The translations under genes and the position numbers were made by a program. This document shows, piece after piece, positions 51,331 through 62,282 of a DNA stretch of 64,000 bases (its first letter is position 1; every line of letters starts with the position of its first letter). The DNA is from Lamellibrachia satsuma (Eukaryota; Annelida; Polychaeta; Sabellida; Siboglinidae): positions 126,001 to 190,000 of the forward strand of contig BSQZ01000130.1 in assembly GCA_033239005.1 (NCBI GenBank). Reading direction: 5' to 3'. The notes below the pieces were generated by a model, which searched no databases, was not told the DNA's origin, and worked only from the letters and a program-made list of their open reading frames with translations.

Positions 51331-53038
51331 AAATTGATTGAAGGACTGTTTGTATCCAGAAGGGGGGAAGTACCCTTCATACACCTGCATAAAAATTAGG
51401 GCTGTTCTAAGAATTGATGGGTGGTCCGCAGATTTGTTTGTACACCAACCACACAATAGGTATTTATAATAATTGTCCTAACCACACATCACCAATACAG
51501 TAATAATTACATAAGTGACATTTCAGAAAATGTATTTGAGGTAGCTTATTTCCATGTAGAACTTGGATATCGTAGATATATCAACAAGGACAATATGGTT
51601 TGTATCAAATTATTTCTACTCAAATTTGCACATTCTCTTAAATTCTTGGAAATTATTTTTGTTGACTCCTATATTCTTTAGATATCATTTAATATACGAG
51701 CAGACCTGGATTGAGCCAAACCTTGTTTCATATTTTGATCATGAATCATGTCATTACATGTATAAACATTGTCATGCATGTCATTACATGTATAAACATT
51801 TAATGCTGATATCAAATTACCCTTACTTTATTTTTGTGCAGTATCTCAATTGATATTTATCAATGAAGATATTAGAAACACATTTCGCTTTTTTGTCATG
51901 ATACTGACTTGTTCATTAGAAGATCTAGTTGCAACCAGAATGTTCCATATCATCAACTGCTTCAAACACAGTACATAAAATCCCTGGCTGTTGGTAACAC
52001 ACCTTGGGCCTTCTGTAATGTAGAACGAATAATGTAAGATAAAGTTTTGTCTTTTCGTAATAAAATCTACATTGATTGTAATGATAAACTAGGAGTATTA
52101 TTCTGTTTAACCCATTATACCACGAGTCTGCAATACGATCCTATTCTGGTATTTATTCCACCAGAATTACACCCCTTCCCATAAATATGGACTACTTTTT
52201 ATCAAACTTATGAAAATGAAAGAAGGCCGCAGATATCACTTACCTCGGCTCAGCCTCAGGCTCATCATGTAGCCATGCAGTCTTCACTGTGTCTCTGATG
52301 ACTTTCACTGTTTGTACATTATTTATTACAAGGCCAGGACATAAGGGAAAAGTTATCTAAATTACTTCCACTAACACCAGGTTTTGCGTGATTCCTTGTC
52401 GCAACCGCCTTGGCTTTTGGCGCTGAACCAAAACTTGTCCCCTCGACGTCTCCGCTTCCTGTCGCCTCTGCAGCTCAAGTTCCCATGGATTTTCATCAGG
52501 ACGATCTTGCCTAATGTGCATGCAATACCAGCAGTCACTCTATTTCTGTTTGAAACTGATATTCAGATGATTCTAAACTGAGTTTTTATTTTTTCATTGA
52601 TAAAATCAAAACAACACAACTTGTCTAGATACAATGTGCATGCATGGACACGGCGCCACTAATCGGAGTTGTGATAAACTTTGGCTTATAGAAAGTGGCA
52701 CAAATTACCTAGGTTTATTGACTTCAGTGGTGGATTACAACAGTTATCAAGTTGAACAACATTTTCCTATTTTGTTTCGTTTCCCTTTAAATTATTAATA
52801 AATACATAAAATAAATACATAATAAATAGATAATAAAAAGAGCCAGTAGTACAAAATAGGAAGTAATGTGGCTTATTTAAGGAGAGAAATGTTTATATGA
52901 AGGCGTGCTGGCGAAATATGTATGTTTTCAGTTGTTTTTGAGATGTTGTTACTGCTGAGCAAATACATTTGGGCAGTTATTAATAGTATTTGGTAGTAGT
53001 CTAAATAAGTTTTCTCTGTGATGAGTGAAAATGATTGA

Positions 53039-53599
53039 CAGGGTCCACGCGGGGCCTTGAAAATCTTGCAAATAGAATTTTATTGGTCCTAATTCAAGGC
53101 ATTAAATACTTGAATTTTGTCAAGTAGACTTGAAAAGCCTTGACCTTTTTCCAATTTAATTATTGGATTGGATGATGTTTTCACATCTGCGTTGTGATCA
53201 GCAGCATAGAATAACTTGTGTGCTCATCGATAATATGATATGACAAAACAGCAACTCTGATATCATCTTTTTTGTTGGAATACTGTAATTTCTCTGCTGA
53301 TATCAGATTATATTTTTTGCGATTGTCAGTGGTATATCTAGGATCTTGCAAAGGGGGAGGGCAAATGGGGAGGGGGTAATGCCTAGTTACCCATGCTAGC
53401 ATGTAGTGGCACAACCACAAAAATACGGACAAAATAAACTAATTTAAGCCCAAGGGGGCCATGACCCAGTGGCCCCCCTCCTGCTACTGGCGATCACATT
53501 CCATAACAAACTATGAAATGGAGCCTTGATTTTTTTTCTCAGTAGCCTTAGCAAATCTCTAAATGGTCTTGAATTTGATATCTCCATGTATGGACCCTG
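53039..53599. mobile_element. hAT-like element next to the exon 8 acceptor
   Basis: Ends CAGGGTCCACGCGG (left) and the complement of CAGGGTCCATACATGG (right) are inverted repeats. TTGAAAAGCCTTGA and GGTCTTGAATTTGA words near the ends fit a hAT family with such termini. The 8-bp flanks do not match, so target duplications are lost or the ends are imperfect. A short dispersed repeat (53329-53494) is nested inside. Confidence 0.55.
53329..53494. repeat. Short dispersed repeat (copy 1)
   Basis: AGTGGTATATCTAGGATCTT ... ATGCTAGCATGTAGTGGC ... AATTTAAGCCCAAGGGGGCC ... CCCAGTGGCCCC is shared with 61001-61126. The better copy has TGGCGTAT inverted ends, so it may be a miniature inverted-repeat transposon. 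Confidence 0.65.
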
Positions 53600-53637
53600 C
53601 AATTTTCTAAGGTAGCACGCCTTGTTCTGTGCTTCAG

Positions 53638-53776
53638 TGATGACCTGGGGCTTGTATTTCCTCGCGACCCGCCCGGACGTTCAGCTGAAACTATTCAACG
53701 AGATTCAACAAGTTGTTGGCTGCAACGAAGCTGGTGAACAGCTCAAGGTCACCCCAGCAAACATCGACAAACTTGT
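53638..53776 (+). CDS. CYP20A1: CYP20A1 exon 8
   Basis: Codes residues 288-333 plus two bases: MTWGLYFLATRPDVQLKLF, NEIQQVVG, then TPANIDKL. This is the end of helix I and helix J, where human CYP20A1 has TWAICFLTTSEEVQKKL and EEINQVFG. The acceptor is TGCTTCAG. Ending at GT before GTATGT keeps the phase with exon 9. A hAT-like transposon ends 38 bases upstream. Confidence 0.93.
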
Positions 53777-53984
53777 GTATGTATAATTATTGTGTATGAA
53801 TAAAATGATGTGAAGTGTAATCTCCAGTGAGTATAAAATATGTCGCTTAGGTTATGTTTGCACTGATAATTGAAACTAGGTGGTCTACTTGCGTGTAAGC
53901 AAATGAGATGGATTTTTAAATAACTGTTTCCAATTTTTTTTTATTTTGCCATATGGTACATACAGTATTACTTCCACGTAGTCT

Positions 53985-54160
53985 CTAGCAGCTTGGTATT
54001 TCTTTTGTTGTGTATAGCAGGGTCAGTAGGCTTTGCTAGGTCCATTTCTTTATGTTATCCAGCCAGTTTTTTCTGGCGGCCCCATTTCTCTTCTCGGGTG
54101 CCTTGCAGGATGGTTTTTGAAATGTTGTGTCGGGTGATGTGGCCAAACGGGGAGAGCTTG
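53985..54160 (-). pseudogene. LINE ORF2 C-terminal fragment
   Basis: The - strand gives, with frame changes, GHITRH..ISKTILQGTR and AARKNWLDNIKKWT. This matches the C-terminal end of many non-LTR ORF2 proteins (pattern G-H-x-x-R ... G-R-P-R-x-x-W-x-D-x-I-x-x-W-T). It is a short dead remnant in intron 8. Confidence 0.6.
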
Positions 54161-54964
54161 TATTGTTTAACTGTTGACAACAAGGGCTCTTGCTTTCAAG
54201 CAAGGAATCCACAATGCCACACAATAAACCATTATGGCACTCGCTTCTAAACAACCACTATCGCTGTCAACAGTACAGTGAAAGAATTGACAGTCCCTGT
54301 CTCGTAGCACTTTCTTTTAATTACTGACGTCATGTTGAAGCTTGCTGATATTCACATGAAAAATGTGCATAATTGAGGCGGGCCAGTAGACCAGAGTATT
54401 ATTTGGAATTATCAGTTAATTGAATTCTAATGAATTTTGTTTTTATTCCCTTTAAGCAGCTCTGCTGGAATGTTGTCAGTGCCTGGCAATTTCCTTGTCA
54501 TTGTAAAGATAGTAATTATGCCTACACATTTGCTGTTGAATGTATGCAGACATTTTCAATAATGTTCAAATTATTAGAGTTTGTCTGTACCCCATATATG
54601 TGTGTATGTATAGAAAGGTCTCTACATAGTGTAACAAACACTAGCTACATTATAATAACTTTGCATCTACCCAAAGTCACTGCTTTGTAAAAAAGACTAG
54701 CTACATTGTAGTAACATTGCTGTGTACAGCTTTAAGTAGAAGACCACTGACCTATGATATAATAATGTACATCAGTGGAAAATATCTACGGAAGCCTTTT
54801 CACCTCTTTCAAAGCTGGGTAGCTCTGCTAGTACAATATAAAACTAAGTATATATCACCCCTGCATACACATGTCAACCCATGTTTGTTATTCATACGCA
54901 TGTTTGTAATAAATTATTGATATTTCCCGTGAGTGTTGTATTGGATTGGTTTGCTTGTCTTCAG

Positions 54965-55076
54965 CTATATGCACCAAGTACTGGACGAGACACTGAGGTG
55001 TTCCGCACTTGCAACATTTGCAGCTCGGTACGAGGATGTCGATTCTGAGCTGGGGGGACATCGCATTCCAGCAGGG
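54965..55076 (+). CDS. CYP20A1: CYP20A1 exon 9 (K-helix ExxR)
   Basis: Codes residues 334-371: YMHQVLDETLRCSALATFA to GGHRIPAG. Glu342 and Arg345 form the invariant P450 ExxR pair of helix K. The human counterpart is CETVR. The acceptor is GTCTTCAG and the donor GTGAGT, phase 0. Confidence 0.94.
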
Positions 55077-55500
55077 GTGAGTACAGTTGGTAGAACAACC
55101 CCAGGGTGAACAAAACATAACATTGTGTCTGGCACTGTTTGCTGCTGTCCTAGTCTACCAAATGTTGCAATTGAAAATTTGGGTGTTGTTTAGATTATAA
55201 GATTTTGCATTAAAAAGAGCTCCAAAATGATGTATACCGTATTCAACGTATTAAGCATACATGCCCTAATTACCGTACACCCCTTTTTGGATTGGTAGAC
55301 CTATAATTATTATAATTTGACTAGTGTGGAACAATTGAAAAATTTCACCATGTGGTGTTCAACAGTTGGCACCACAGTTCAGTTCTATACTAGTCACCAA
55401 ATGACACCATTAGTGTTAAACAATTACCTTATTGTTTAGGGAAACTAATTTTGGTGAACACTTATAAGAACAGATTCCTTGACATTTTTCTATGGCAAAA

Positions 55501-55985
55501 TTGTGTTCAATTGTACTGTGTGCTTATTAGGTTGAATACAATAACTTAGCATTGTGCAATAATTATGTCAATCACAATTGTACTGCATGCTTATTAGGTT
55601 GAATACGGTAACTTAACATTGTGCAATAATTATGTCAATCACAATTGTACTGCACTGTTATTAGGTTGAATACGGTAACTTAACATTGTGCAATAATTAT
55701 GTCAATCACAATTGTACTGCACTGTTATTAGGTTGAATACGGTAACTTAACATTGTGCAATAATTATGTCAATCACAATTGTACTGCACTGTTATTAGGT
55801 TGAATACGGTAACTTAACATTGTGCAATAATTATGTCAATCACAATTGTACTGCACTGTTATTAGGTTGAATACAGTAACTTAATATTGTGCAATAATTA
55901 TGTCAATCACAATTGTACTGCACTCTTATTAGGTTGAATACGGTAACTTAGCATTGTACAATAATTATGTCGATCACAATTGCAG
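55501..55985. repeat. 67-bp tandem repeat, ~7 units, intron 9
   Basis: TTATTAGGTTGAATAC recurs at 55524, 55591, 55658, 55725, 55792, 55859 and 55926, exactly 67 bases apart. Units share CAATAATTATGTCAATCAC and ATTGTACTGCA, and the middle units are almost identical, so the array is young. Confidence 0.95.
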
Positions 55986-56739
55986 TTTTCCTGGAGGCTG
56001 TGTTTCATAATCTAATAATTGAATTACCGAGATTATCTTCATGTTTACTTTTCAATGAACGCTGGTTCATCGTAGGGCATATAGGTTAAAAACACATGAT
56101 TTACGATGAGATAATCATCATTTACGCTGCCACTTTCACTGTCACTTGCTCCCTCTCTACGGTCAATGTTGAAATAATCATTAAAACTGCTGACAAACTC
56201 CCAAAACTACACCATTTTTAATTCCTAATTCTCCTTAGTAACAAACTGCTTTGTGAAAATATAGATGGAAGGAATATCCTCATTGACTTAAAAACACAAC
56301 CGTCAGAGAGAGTGATGTTAATTTGACAAAGTAGTGCAATATATGAAATATGGAAATTTTCCTCCAGTTAATAATGTCATTTCAAGTGTATGTGACATAA
56401 ATTTAGAAATGCAACATTTGGTCGACAGCAGGGGACACATGTCAAATTTATATTGTCATATATAAAAACGTTATCTATAAATTACTCATCTGCAAAATGC
56501 ATAAAATATGCTAGGGTATTTGGTAATATTCTTTAGTTAGCATTGTGCAAAATGCACAAACTCCGATAATGGTCACCTTATTAAAAAATATACTGTATGA
56601 TGAGTGATGTCCCTTGCCAAGGGTTGAGAACATGAACGATTGGGTTCGTCTGCCTAATAATTTGCGCACTGTAGAATATTTTACTTTGATGCTATGTATG
56701 GTCTGCTGGCATTGTTATGATAGATAAACCTGGACAATA

Positions 56740-57090
56740 AATAACATAATAATAATTAACATTCCGTGGCACCTGTATCCTCAGGAACCTGACCGCAGAG
56801 GTGCAACAAAACAGTATCGTGAACAGGAATGCACAAAAGTCATTATCAGAACGAGGGACAACCAAAGATTTATGATGGAAATGCTATTTGGAATAAATAT
56901 GTTTTAAGTTTTTGTCGGAAGATAGTTATATATTCAGATGTTTTCAAAATAATGGGGAATTCATTCCAGACTGTAGGTGCAGCAACAAAGAAAGCACATT
57001 TACCAAGTTAAGTTGTGAAATTGATGATCTGAGCTGCCTATGTATCTGTTTAAGTAGTTGTGGTAATGGTGAAAACTGAGGAACCCTGAG
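56740..57090 (-). repeat. Retroposon fragment, intron 9
   Basis: It begins with ATAATAATAATTAACATTCC and GTGGCACC, a reversed retroposon tail of the GGCGCC..(TTA)n type. The following ~300 bases include a GTAGGTGCAGCAACAAAGAA stretch of the kind seen in invertebrate dispersed repeats. No intact frame. Confidence 0.45.
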
Positions 57091-57827
57091 TACAACACGA
57101 TAGATTACTGTACACTGTATGCTGAGTGTAGCAATATTCACAGTTCACTGTCTGTTAACAGCAACATAATTATGGTTCTTAGGAGACTACAAACCTCTGT
57201 TGGACACAGTACATTACAAATGATGAGGTTCTACAAAGACATTTACTGTAAATGATAAGACAAAGACAATTGCTGGAAATGATAAGACAAAGACAGTTGC
57301 AATTTCTAGAACAAAATAGTGTTATATTGAGAAACAGCCACATTGGATAAAAACGTTATTGAAACAAAAATCGAAGGACAGTCAAATAATAAAATAATAA
57401 GTAGTCTAAGCATATGGCATGAGAGACCAGAGAATGACACCCAGCTACTGACAACTGCTGAGGAGAAAAGACAGCCACTGGATGAGCTTATGACTCCTTG
57501 CATTACCCGGTCAAGTTTTAGTAGTATACCACCAATGGCAGTGACAACCTGTCCCAAAATCGTGTACAACTGGCGGTTTCTCAAAGCGTTTGTATCCCAC
57601 AAAGGAACTTATGTGGACGTTTAACGTTGACATTTTTGAAATTTTTTTAGGCATCTCTACAAAATGTCAGCGCCAAACGTACGAAACTGATGGAGATATG
57701 AGGGAACAGACAGACAGAGTCACAAACTACTTCACCAAGTGGTGATACATTTAATGTTTGTAGAACTTTTTAAGCATGAAGGATTGTGAGTGAGGTGCAT
57801 GTTCACAACTAAGAACTCTTGTTGCAG

Positions 57828-57892
57828 ACTCCTGTGGTCCACGCCCTTGGGGTCGTGCTTCAGAACCAGGACCTCTACCCTGACCCAACCAT
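57828..57892 (+). CDS. CYP20A1: CYP20A1 exon 10
   Basis: A 65-base exon, residues 372-392 plus two bases: TPVVHALGVVLQNQDLYPDPT. It matches the human segment VLYALGVVLQDPNTWPSP. The acceptor is TGTTGCAG and the donor GTAAGT. The split Met393 codon is completed in exon 11. Confidence 0.94.
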
Positions 57893-58009
57893 GTAAGTAT
57901 GCGATATGCTTGCCGACATACAGTGATTGTTTGATGCATAATTCAATAGGAAGATCGGATATCATGCATCACTGCTCATGTTTGCTCTATGCCGTTCTTA
58001 TCAGATCTT

Positions 58010-58700
58010 CATACCTTATTTTCCCCGTCCACACCTTGATGTTGTCTGTACACATGGCTCTTGGTCTTCCCCGTCCACACCTTAATGTTGTCTGTCCGTG
58101 TGGCTCCTCATCTTCCAAGTCCATGCCTTGATGTTGTCGGTCCACGTGGCTCTTGGTCTTCCAAGTCCATGCCTTGATGTTGTCTGTCCATGTGGTTCTT
58201 GGTCTTCGAAGTCCACACCTTGATGTTGTCTGTCCATGTGGCTCTTGGTCTTCCAAGTCCATGCCTTGATGTTGTCTGTCTACATGGCTCTTGGTCTTCC
58301 AAGTCCATGCCTTGATGTTGTTTGTCCATATGGCTCTTGGTCTTCCAAGTCCATGCCTTGTTGTCTGTCCATGTGGCTCTTGGTCTTCCTGTCCATGCCT
58401 TGTTGTCTGTCCATGTGGCTCTTGGTCTTCCAAGTCCATGCCTTGTTGTCTGTCCATGCGGCTCTTTGTCTTCCTGTCCATGCCTTGTTGTCTGTCCATG
58501 TGGCTCTTGGTCTTCCAAGTCCATGCCTTGTTGTCTGTCCATGTGGCTCTTCGTCTTCCTGTCCATGCCTTGTTGTCTGTCCATGTGGCTCTTGGTCTTC
58601 CCTGTCCACACCTTGGTGTTGTCTGTCCATGTGGCTCTTGGTCTGCCAAGTCCACACCTTGATGTTGTCTGTCCATGTGGCTCTTGGTCTTCCCTGCCTC
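58010..58700. repeat. 46-bp minisatellite derived from LINE coding DNA
   Basis: About 16 units of GTCCATGCCTTGATGTTGTC then TGTCCATGTGGCTCTTGGTC and TTCCAA (46 bases), with shorter units of ~42-43 where GAT is lost. Read on the - strand, the unit codes GRPRATWTDNIKAWT, the C-terminal motif of LINE ORF2 proteins. Because 46 is not a multiple of 3, successive units appear in the three frames in turn. Confidence 0.9.
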
Positions 58701-58850
58701 TTTTACCCTCCCCCATTCCCTCCAATATGTTCCATTACATTCTTTCATGTCTGAAGATGTGCCCAAGAAATGTTAGTTTCCCCCATTCCTTCCAATATGT
58801 CCCGTTGCATTCCTTCCTGTCTGGTGATGTGACAAGACATGTTATAGCGT
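58701..58850 (-). pseudogene. LINE remnant adjoining the 46-bp minisatellite
   Basis: Two ~80-base direct repeats both carry CCCCCATTCC, TCCAATATGT and TTGCATTC/TTACATTC followed by CTGTCTGGTGATGTG or CATGTCTGAAGATGTG. On the - strand they read like the segment just before GRPR in LINE ORF2 (SSDMKECNGTYWREWGR). This is the probable source region of the minisatellite. Confidence 0.45.
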
Positions 58851-59587
58851 TTCTGTATTTTGTTGAAAAATTGCTTTTTTTATTCCAGCCTGATTTATTA
58901 CTTCTAAGTTCGTGACATGTTCAATCCAGCTTATACATTGTAATCTTCTTTACCTCAACTGCTTCCAGTTGAATAATTACTTTAACTAAATATAATTTTG
59001 ACTAAGATAATATTAATAATGTTCCAATTGGACTTCCAATATCTTCCTACATGCACGCATGCTTTTTAATGCAGTATTTAGTATCGATACAAACTTGTTT
59101 GCCGCTTGTCAAGTTTTCCACATGAAAGCAATACTCTCTAGTTTCGTTCTTATATTAGCATCATATTTTAAGAGTATTTTCTACCCTGCCATGTGTTTTA
59201 ATTAGATCTATCAACTGACTGCTTTTACCAGTTGATGACTTCATGTTTTAAATAATAGTAATAATGATTATTATTTTTTATTTATTTTCAATCATCAGAT
59301 TGAATAAAGGTACAGGTACAAGATATACATTTGCTAAAATTATTATGTTTTAGGTTAGAACATATTTTAATGGAACTAAAAAAGCAATGTATATACCTTT
59401 ATATATTTATATCATAAATGGATTACTACTAAACAAAAGATACACATAAAACAGTTATTAAAATGTATAATGATTAAATATAGTATTATCTACATTATAA
59501 AATAATGTCACTCTGAGCAGACAGATTAAATGTTATAAGTGTGTTTACTGTAAGATGTACATATGTATGTTATTTGTTTTTTATTAG
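58851..59587. other. CYP20A1: 3' part of intron 10, nothing recognised
   Basis: AT-rich DNA with ATAATAATGATTATTATT words near 59265. No gene seen. Confidence 0.5.
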
Positions 59588-59840
59588 GTTCGACCCAGAC
59601 CGCTTCAGCCCAGAAAACAGGAAGAAACTGCCAGCGTTTGCATTCGAGCCATTTGGGTTTGCTGGGAAACGCAAATGTATGGGTTGGAAGTTCTCCATCA
59701 CCGAGGCCACGATTGTCTTTGCTGCGATTGTTGGTAGCTTCAAGTTATCCATGGTTCCGGAACAAGTTGTGGTGCCGGACTACGGATTTGTGACGAAGCC
59801 ATCTGAAGAAATATGGATCACTGTCACCAAGAGAAGTTAG
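59588..59840 (+). CDS. CYP20A1: CYP20A1 exon 11: heme-binding loop and C terminus
   Basis: Codes residues 393-476 and stop TAG (59838-59840). FDPDRF (394-399) is the P450 meander motif. The heme loop is FGFAGKRKCMG with the ligand Cys423 codon at 59676-59678. It keeps the usual Arg two residues before and Gly two residues after the Cys. Vertebrate CYP20A1 has GFSGTQECPE here, lacking both. The C terminus WITVTKRS matches human WITVSKRY. Confidence 0.96.
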
Positions 59841-61000
59841 ATGGAACACTGTTTCATACATAGTTCAGTTATACAGAGATGGGGTCTGGTTTGACTGTAG
59901 TTCAACTGTCTATGTCCTGTGATATCTTTGTAGTGGTGTTATCTGTTGGGTGATTCCTGTGTTACGTAAGACATTCAGACAACATTTTTCATCTTTAGAT
60001 CTTTGCAGATCCATGTTAATTTAGTGCTGACTGTTTTGCTTTTGTTGTAATAATTACGGTACAAAAAAATGGGTGCACTAGTTAAGTCATAGAAGTATGT
60101 TAACAAGTTACTTTATCATAGTTAACATCATGGAATAGTATTCCATTATACAACATGACGTTTACACCGGAATTGGTTTGTAGTGAAAACAGTTACCAAA
60201 TCTTTAAAACGGCAGCAAGTGTGTTTGCATCCAGGTCCACTCGATTAAAAGTCCAAATTATTACTGAGCCTTGCTATCAACAGTGTTGATCCACTGTGCC
60301 TTCCTGAGCAGGCAGCATACGTATGTCTGCAATACAGGTTTTGTAACGGATTATCTTGGCAGTGTGATGATAATATTGCTTTGAATTCTTGGTTTAACAC
60401 CAGTTATGTCCGTAGTCTTCCCTGTGCTTATATGTAATCCGTCGGAAAACATATAATATGTGTAACTAGAATCAGGAATATTACTAAACACTGCTATATT
60501 TCAGATATGTTGGGAAGAATTGTGCTAAACGCCATATTATACTCAGTTTTGATTTTCGCTTGGCCAGTTGCAAGACTGTCATATTGAAATCGAAGTACGA
60601 CTTGATGTCATATAGCTATGTTTAGTTCTAGTTAAAGTGGCTTGCGATAAAACATTCTAGTTAAAGGGGCTGCGATTTAAATAAGCTTTCCTGGCATGAC
60701 GGTAATATAGCTGATAGTGCCTTAGAAAAACTTAAGCTGCATTCTTTACTCGCAAATATTTACCTGCAAAGGGCTATATCACTAATTCTTTATTTCATCA
60801 GTTCAATACATTAGCATTAGTTACTTTATATATCAACATCTTACCCAACTATATTGATTGATGTCAATTATTTGTTGGTAGCAGATCAATCCACATTACC
60901 TGTCTATATATTTGTTACAGAGTTGGTACAATGATGCGGAATATTCATGACAATTTTAGTAATGTATTGCATGTTTTTAGAATATAATGTATTTAAGTGG
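59841..61000 (+). other. CYP20A1: 3' flank / probable 3' UTR of CYP20A1
   Basis: The sequence follows the stop codon. No further coding exon is needed. I could not choose a polyadenylation site with confidence: a clear AATAAA lies only at 61973, well downstream and beyond several repeats. Confidence 0.35.
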
Positions 61001-61126
61001 CGTATGTAGGATCTCACAAAGGGGCGCCAAGTGTAGCCATCCATGCTACCATGTCGCGGCCCAGCAGAAACAATTTAAGCCAAGGGGGGCCATAGCCCAG
61101 TGGCCTCTCCCCAAATACGCCAGTGT
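61001..61126. repeat. Short dispersed repeat (copy 2), MITE-like
   Basis: GTGGCGTATGTAGGATCTC at the left and ATACGCCAGTG at the right are inverted ends. The interior shares ATCCATGCTACCATGTCGCG, AATTTAAGCC, GGGGGCCAT and CCCAGTGGCC with 53329-53494. Confidence 0.7.
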
Positions 61127-61257
61127 ATCCTTCTAGTTTATATGCTTTTTAGTCCGAATGCGTTTTTCCATTCAGTTGTAAATGAACAATGATCATTTCA
61201 GATTGTGAAAGCTTAATTGTGTTAATTTTCAAAACCATTATTTCCTTGCATGCGTAC

Positions 61258-61573
61258 ATTAATATTATTATTCAATATTAAGTGTCACAAACTGTTGCAA
61301 ATCATATTAGCTTTGAAATAATTACAACATTATACTGTTGTAATATATTTTGTATTACATAGTTTTATAAATATATATTTATACTGATAGTATATATTTT
61401 GTTAGCTATATGTCAGAACATTAATATTATTATTCAATATTAAGTGTCACAAACTAGCAGTGATATAAGCTTTGAAATAATTACAACATTATACTATTGT
61501 AATATATTTTATATTACATAGTTTGATAAATATATATTTATACGGATAATGTATATTTTGTTAGCTATATGTC
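61258..61573. repeat. ~157-bp tandem duplication in the 3' flank
   Basis: ACATTAATATTATTATTC starts near 61258 and again near 61419. The following bases, including GCTTTGAAATAATTACAAC and TTTTGTTAGCTATATGTC, are repeated with about 10% change. Confidence 0.93.
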
Positions 61574-61715
61574 GGAATACCTTGAAGAACTTTAACTGAC
61601 ACTAATAGCCCTATATGTTGAAAATGCGTGTCATACTTGTAAGCTTTTTGGGGAAAGAAAACAGTGAATTTATTATTCTTTTTGTGTGTTTCACTGGAAA
61701 ATGCTGATGCACTCG

Positions 61716-61890
61716 CATGCTGACAAGATCTCACAACAACTTGACATGCTGACATGATCCCACAACAACATGACATGCTGACAGGATCCCACAACAGCAT
61801 GACATGCTGATAGGACCCCACAACAACATGACACGCTGACTGGATCACACAATATGACGTGCTGATAAAGTCCCATGATAACTTGTTGAG
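61716..61890. repeat. 29-bp minisatellite, ~6 units
   Basis: CATGCTGACAGGATCCCACA-type units recur at 61716, 61745, 61774, 61803, 61832 and 61858. Most are 29 bases apart and moderately diverged. Confidence 0.88.
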
Positions 61891-62097
61891 TTGATGGTAT
61901 TTTTGAGCAACATTCATGCCGTCTTCATAATTACCACCTGATGTTAATTATCCATATTTTTTACTTTCATGCAATAAAGAAAATATAATTTAGCATGCAC
62001 GAAACATTCAAACACCACCATGGTTTTGTTGGATCTATTACCTACAAACTTTCACAAACTACAATTGAACAAAATGTTCTGTTTGTATCGGCCATAG

Positions 62098-62160
62098 TGG
62101 CGTAGTGAGGGTTGTCGGCGCCCGGGTACGCAATTTGGCGCCCCCTCCCCAAAAATTTTT
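62098..62160. repeat. GTGGCGTAGTGAGGG-type dispersed repeat end
   Basis: ATAGTGGCGTAGTGAGGGTT followed by GTCGGCGCCCGGG and GGCGCCCCCTCCCC is GC-rich against an AT-rich background. It looks like the end of a dispersed element, possibly inserted in the LTR next to it. Only one copy is in the window. Confidence 0.4.
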
Positions 62161-62270
62161 TACATGTTTCTTCTCAGATCCAACTGAAGCACGGTCATGC
62201 TATTGTGCAGTTTGAAACTGACCTGCATGTAATATATAACACCGGACTTTAATTGGTCCTAACTGTTACA

Positions 62271-62282
62271 CACTCCCCTGCT
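62271..62282 (-). promoter_or_regulatory. Polypurine tract and LTR start of the gypsy-like element
   Basis: On the - strand AGCAGGGGAGTG is followed by TGTAACAGTT (62270-62261). A purine-rich primer next to TGTAACAG is the usual 3' LTR border of Ty3/gypsy elements. The far end of the LTR was not found. Confidence 0.5.

Noticed and set aside
57987..58915. Large overlapping open frames on both strands (up to 259 codons)
   Set aside because: They arise from the 46-bp LINE-derived minisatellite rotating through frames.
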